From an uncultured bacterium (GTDB taxonomy: Bacteria; Methylomirabilota; Methylomirabilia; Rokubacteriales; CSP1-6): DNA of 8,876 bases. Below the pieces are notes generated by a model. The model was not told the DNA's origin. It saw only the letters and a list, made by a program, of their open reading frames with translations, and did no database searches. Position 1 is the stretch's first letter. The number at the start of each line of letters is the position of its first letter. The position numbers and the translations under genes were made by a program. Below, one piece after another: positions 6,182 through 8,876 of this stretch. The stretch is from positions 1 through 8,876 of the forward strand of contig CAMLFJ010000096.1 in the NCBI GenBank assembly GCA_946479205.1, in the 5' to 3' direction.

Positions 6182-6268
6182 CCCCTCACCCTGCCCTCTC
6201 CCCATGGGGGAGAGGGTGTGTTCAGTCTCTCCCTCGCCCCCGGAGGGGGGAGAGGGCAGGGTGAGGGG
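6182..6268. repeat. Large intergenic inverted repeat between converging genes
   Basis: The arms 6182-6203 and 6247-6268 are perfect 22-nt reverse complements (CCCCTCACCC... and ...GGGTGAGGGG). A second hairpin is nested at 6194-6216 (CCCTCTCCCC and GGGGAGAGGG around a short loop). The element fills the space between the converging sco and YCII genes and could end transcription from both sides. The sequence style matches dispersed CCCTCACCC-type palindromic repeats common between genes in GC-rich bacteria. An 11-mer of the arm recurs at 83-93, next to the end of the FTR1 gene. Confidence 0.8.
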
Positions 6269-6273
6269 GGCCG

Positions 6274-6810
6274 CTAGAGGACGTAGAGCAGGGGACGAGC
6301 GCGGAGCGACGCCTCGTCCCAGAAGCCGGTGGCGCGCATCTCGTCGAGCGCCTTCGCCGGGTCGTCGCCCCGCATGACCGCGAGCGTCTCTCCGCCGGGG
6401 AAGAACCCCCCGAACGCCATGCGCCCGCCGCCCCGCGCCTCGATCAGCGCGAACGATGCCATTTCCACGTCGGGGGCCACGCCTTCCACCAGCATGACCG
6501 GGCGCGAGCCGTCGGTCACCAGCGGAGGCAGCTCCCACGGCTCGAGGAACTGGGCGAAGCTCCTCGGCGTGTAGCTCGCCCACACCCCGCCGGTGAAGTA
6601 GGGATCCTCCTCCACGAGGCGTCGCAGGTCGTCCGGCTGCTGGACCCGGTAGAAGACGTCGGCACCGCGGCCGTCCGGCGAGGGCCCGCCCCCGATGACC
6701 AGCCCCTGCGAGCGGAGGCCCATGAGCCGCTCGAGATGTGCCTTGCGATGGGGTTCGCGCTTCTGCAGGTAGTCGTCCGCGGTCTGCACCGCGACGTGGT
6801 AGACGATCAC
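6274..6810 (-). CDS. YCII-family protein, apparent tandem two-domain form
   Basis: This 178-residue protein starts with a YCII domain (residues ~1-92). It has H25 in A-H-L-E-R-L, a G40-G-G-P turn and D69-P-Y-F, the His and Asp regions that form the proposed active site of the family. Residues ~103-178 repeat the second half of the domain in weaker form (G134-G-F-F-P-G-G, then a helix and F163-W), without His or the D-P pair, suggesting a degenerate second copy. Most YCII proteins are ~90-120 residues; one characterised member, TftG, removes HCl from a chlorinated hydroxyquinol. The GTG start overlaps the upstream gene stop by 4 nt (GTGA, 6807-6810), so the two are translated together. The fold call is good; the substrate is unknown. 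A link to halogenated compounds is inferred only from the partner gene and TftG. Confidence 0.75.
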   Translation of the reverse strand: MIVYHVAVQTADDYLQKREPHRKAHLERLMGLRSQGLVIGGGPSPDGRGADVFYRVQQPDDLRRLVEEDPYFTGGVWASYTPRSFAQFLEPWELPPLVTDGSRPVMLVEGVAPDVEMASFALIEARGGGRMAFGGFFPGGETLAVMRGDDPAKALDEMRATGFWDEASLRARPLLYVL

Positions 6811-7565
6811 GGGGTCACCCAGCCGCCCGCGAACGGGATGACCTGGCCGATGAAGAAGTCGGCGTCCTCGGAGGCCAGGTAGACCGCGAGCCGGGCCGAC
6901 TCCTCGCTGCGCGCGAGCCGGCCCGCCGGGATGTTCTTGACCATCCGGGCGAGCCGGACGGGATCTCCGGTGAGGGCGGGCGGGAAGTAGGTCGGGTTCT
7001 CGACGTAGTTCTGGGCGATCGCGTTGACCTGGATACCCGCGCCCGCCACCTCGCGGCCGACCGCCTTGGTGAGGCCGTTCACCCCCGCGCGCGCCGCGGT
7101 GTAGGCCGCGTAGTTGGGGAGACCGGGGAAGGCGGCGGCCGAGGACATGTTGATGATCTTGCCGCGCCCGGCCGGCCGCATCACCCGGAGCGCGGCGCGC
7201 AGGCAGAAGAACGGCTCGTCGAGCAGGCGCGCCATCATCTCGCGCCACGCCGCGTCGGTGATGTCCTCGACCGGGCTGCCCGAGGGCGGGTGCGCGTTGT
7301 TGTTCACGAGGACGTCGAGCCGGCCGAAGCGCGCGACCACCGCCTCCACCGCACGGTCCGCTTCCCCCGGGCGGCTCAGATCGCCGGTGATCGACAGCAC
7401 GTCGCGGTCGAGCCGCTCCGCGATGAGCGCGTAGGGCTTGATCGCCGCCTCGTCGCGGTCGTGGAGCGCCACCGAGGCGCCCTCGCGGCAGAACTCCTCG
7501 GTGATCGCGGGGCCCATGAAGGCGCTCACGTTGGTGATGAGGGCGATCTTCCCGGTCAGCTTCAT
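6807..7565 (-). CDS. Putative halohydrin dehalogenase (SDR-fold, cofactor-independent type)
   Basis: This 252-residue protein has the SDR fold, but the NAD(P) motif is destroyed: TGxxxGxG reads T11-N-V-S-A-F16-M-G18. This is the T-x4-F/Y-x-G pattern of halohydrin dehalogenases, in which an aromatic residue fills the halide pocket. The catalytic set is S142-x12-Y155-x3-R159, Arg replacing the SDR Lys, as in HheC (S132-Y145-R149). Further likeness to HheC lies in T-N-V after strand 1, Y-T-x-A-R-A-G, and N186-Y187 near the halide site. These enzymes convert vicinal haloalcohols to epoxides with release of halide, and in reverse open epoxides with small anions. The length (~225-265 in the family) fits. 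The ATG has AAGGT about 9 nt upstream, and a YCII gene overlaps its stop. An ordinary oxidoreductase is unlikely given both motif changes; the natural substrate is unknown. Confidence 0.8.
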   Translation of the reverse strand: MKLTGKIALITNVSAFMGPAITEEFCREGASVALHDRDEAAIKPYALIAERLDRDVLSITGDLSRPGEADRAVEAVVARFGRLDVLVNNNAHPPSGSPVEDITDAAWREMMARLLDEPFFCLRAALRVMRPAGRGKIINMSSAAAFPGLPNYAAYTAARAGVNGLTKAVGREVAGAGIQVNAIAQNYVENPTYFPPALTGDPVRLARMVKNIPAGRLARSEESARLAVYLASEDADFFIGQVIPFAGGWVTP

Positions 7566-7582
7566 GGGCCGGTGACCTTCAT
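7562..7582 (-). other. Six-codon leader ORF mimicking the dehalogenase N-terminus
   Basis: An ATG at 7582 opens a frame coding M-K-V-T-G-P and ends in a TGA that overlaps the ATG of the dehalogenase gene (ATGA, 7565-7562). The dehalogenase itself begins M-K-L-T-G-K, and the first 14 nt of the two starts differ at two positions. This looks like a small local duplication of the start region. It might couple translation or might be silent. Confidence 0.3.
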
Positions 7583-7583
7583 G

Positions 7584-7603
7584 GCCCCGAGCCTACTCGG
7601 GGC
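7584..7603. repeat. Perfect 8-bp hairpin in the divergent promoter region
   Basis: GCCCCGAG (7584-7591) and CTCGGGGC (7596-7603) are perfect complements around the 4-nt loop CCTA. The site lies in the ~90-bp gap between the dehalogenase and helicase genes, about 20 nt upstream of the dehalogenase ATG. It could be an operator or a leader hairpin. A 10-bp palindrome, CGCGGCCGCG, follows at 7606-7615. Confidence 0.4.
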
Positions 7604-7656
7604 TTCGCGGCCGCGCAAGGCCGTGGTAACGTGAGGGCGCGGGCCAGGGAGGTGCC

Positions 7657-8876
7657 GTGGCCGTGGCAGAGCAGCTCCTCGAGTCGTTCAGGGCCCGCTA
7701 CCAGTTTCCGCTCGACGACTTCCAGCTCCGGGCCATCGCGGCGATCCTCGACGGCAAGTCGGTGATCGTGTCCGCGCCCACCGGCTCGGGCAAGACGCTG
7801 GTGGCCGAGTTCGCCATCCACTCGGCACTGCACCGCGGCCGCCGCATCGCCTACACCACTCCGCTCAAGGCGCTCTCCAACCAGAAGTACGCCGACTTCG
7901 TCCGCCAGTGGGGCGCCGAGCAGGTCGGCATCCTCACCGGCGACGTCAAGGTCAACTCCCGCGCGCCGGTGGTGGTGATGACCACCGAGATCCTGCGCAA
8001 CATGTTCTACTCGGGCGGGCTCGAGGGCCTCGACACGGTGGTGCTCGACGAGTGCCACTACATGGGCGACGAGGGGCGGGGGACGGTGTGGGAGGAGATC
8101 ATCGTCAACTGCCCGAAGGAGGTGGCCCTGGTCGCCCTGTCCGCCACCGTGCGCAACGTCGACGAGATCGCGGACTGGATCAGCCTGGTGCACCGGCCCA
8201 TCGTGGCGATCACCCATCCGCACCGGCCGGTGCCGCTGCAGTACCTGGTCGCGGACCTCTCGGGCGAGATCCACACCTACGACGCGGTCCGCCACGGCAA
8301 GGTGCGCCTGCTCGGGGAGGAGCGCGACGGCGGCTACAACGACCGCGGGCGCTGGTACACGCGGCGGGTGGTGGATCCCACCGTGATGCTCGACGAGCTC
8401 GAGAGCCGCGGCTGGCTGCCCGCGATCTACTTCATCTTCAGCCGCGCGGGCTGCGAGCGGGCCATGGAGACGGTTCTCGCGGAGGGCAAGCCGCTGCTCA
8501 CCCGCGAGCAGCAGCGCCAGGTGGACGAGGCGATCCGCGAGCAGGTGACCGAGAACCCGACCATCGCGGAGTCGCCGCTCAACCAGACCATCTTCCAGGC
8601 GCTCGGCATGGGGGTGGGACTCCACCACGCGGGCATCCTGCCCACCGTGAAGCGCTTCATCGAGCTGCTCTTCGAGCGCGGCCTCTGCAAGGTGGTGTTC
8701 GCCACCGAGACGATGTCGCTCGGCATCCACATGCCGGCCAAGAGCGTGATGCTGCAGTCGCTGACCAAGCGCACCGATCGGGGCTTCCGCAGCCTCACCC
8801 ACAACGAGCTGACCCAGATGGCGGGGCGGGCGGGCCGGCGCGGCATCGATCCCGAGGGCAAGTGCGTGATGGCCCT
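7657..8876 (+). CDS. Ski2-like DExH-box RNA helicase, N-terminal part
   Basis: The frame is open from a GTG at 7657 to the window end, giving 406 codons of a protein that in this family (bacterial HelY-like, related to Ski2/Mtr4) is usually ~850-950 residues. All core motifs are visible in order: Walker A A40-P-T-G-S-G-K-T47; Ia T68-P-L-K-A-L-S-N-Q-K; Ib T109-T-E-I-L-R; II D131-E-C-H134; III S162-A-T; IV F260-S-R-A-G-C; V T350-E-T-M-S-L-G; and VI Q387-M-A-G-R-A-G-R-R-G. It would unwind structured RNA with ATP, probably in RNA turnover. AGGGAGG (7646-7652) precedes GTG 7657 by 4 nt; GTG 7663 is an alternative at 10 nt. An in-frame TAA at 7627 blocks longer starts. It is divergent from the dehalogenase gene and probably unrelated to it. 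The C-terminal domains lie outside the window. Confidence 0.93.
   Translation, partial: MAVAEQLLESFRARYQFPLDDFQLRAIAAILDGKSVIVSAPTGSGKTLVAEFAIHSALHRGRRIAYTTPLKALSNQKYADFVRQWGAEQVGILTGDVKVNSRAPVVVMTTEILRNMFYSGGLEGLDTVVLDECHYMGDEGRGTVWEEIIVNCPKEVALVALSATVRNVDEIADWISLVHRPIVAITHPHRPVPLQYLVADLSGEIHTYDAVRHGKVRLLGEERDGGYNDRGRWYTRRVVDPTVMLDELESRGWLPAIYFIFSRAGCERAMETVLAEGKPLLTREQQRQVDEAIREQVTENPTIAESPLNQTIFQALGMGVGLHHAGILPTVKRFIELLFERGLCKVVFATETMSLGIHMPAKSVMLQSLTKRTDRGFRSLTHNELTQMAGRAGRRGIDPEGKCVMA

Noticed and set aside
6807..7565. Plain NAD(P)-dependent short-chain dehydrogenase/reductase
   Set aside because: The glycine-rich cofactor motif is lost (N12 and F16 replace glycines) and the catalytic Lys is Arg; both changes fit the halohydrin dehalogenase pattern.
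7606..7615. CGCGGCCGCG palindrome as an operator
   Set aside because: A 10-bp GC-only palindrome is expected by chance in DNA of this composition.
7579..8802. Minus-strand open frame of about 400 codons opposite the helicase
   Set aside because: The plus strand holds every DExH helicase motif in order; the minus frame is a His/Arg/Asp-rich shadow.
1..8876. CRISPR arrays, tRNA or rRNA genes, insertion sequences, toxin-antitoxin or phage genes
   Set aside because: I saw no spaced direct repeats, RNA gene landmarks, transposase motifs or defence-type proteins in any frame.

Overview
This is a GC-rich (around 70% by eye), gene-dense bacterial segment. Starts are often GTG, and several neighbouring genes overlap by exactly 4 nt (GTGA). 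The taxon cannot be fixed from the sequence. The composition, the periplasmic cytochrome chemistry and the mixed gene content would suit an uncultured soil or subsurface lineage such as Methylomirabilota/Rokubacteria or a deltaproteobacterium, but that is a guess. The first ~75 bases are almost pure poly-C then poly-G and look like a damaged contig end.

Iron block, minus strand (106-4012, read right to left): a Bfd-type [2Fe-2S] ferredoxin, bacterioferritin, a HemP-like small protein, ExbB, ExbD, and a cytochrome c-FTR1 fusion iron permease. The block pairs iron storage and mobilisation (Bfr/Bfd) with proton-motive-force transduction to the outer membrane (ExbBD) and inner-membrane iron uptake (FTR1). 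A promoter matching TTGACA-N17-TATACC precedes bfd. A perfect 14-bp palindrome of the DtxR/IdeR/MntR type covers its -10 box, so metal-dependent control is likely.

Divergent plus-strand pair (4217-6174): a secreted SELENBP1/SBP56-family methanethiol oxidase (mtoX-like) followed 5 nt later by a secreted SCO1/SenC protein, a presumed copper chaperone. This agrees with the known copper-dependent bacterial methanethiol oxidase and its gene neighbourhood. The pair ends in a large inverted-repeat element at 6182-6268.

Minus-strand pair (6274-7565): a protein that looks like an ordinary short-chain dehydrogenase but carries the halohydrin dehalogenase signatures T-x4-F-x-G and S-x12-Y-x3-R. It overlaps by 4 nt with a two-domain YCII-family protein. 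This possible haloalcohol/epoxide module is the most unusual part of the window.

Right edge (7657-8876, plus strand): the N-terminal ~406 residues of a Ski2-like DExH-box RNA helicase that runs off the end.

The main sequence-quality question is a 7-G run just upstream of the bfr start. As written, bfd reads 152 nt into bfr. One extra G would end bfd in an ATGA overlap with bfr.
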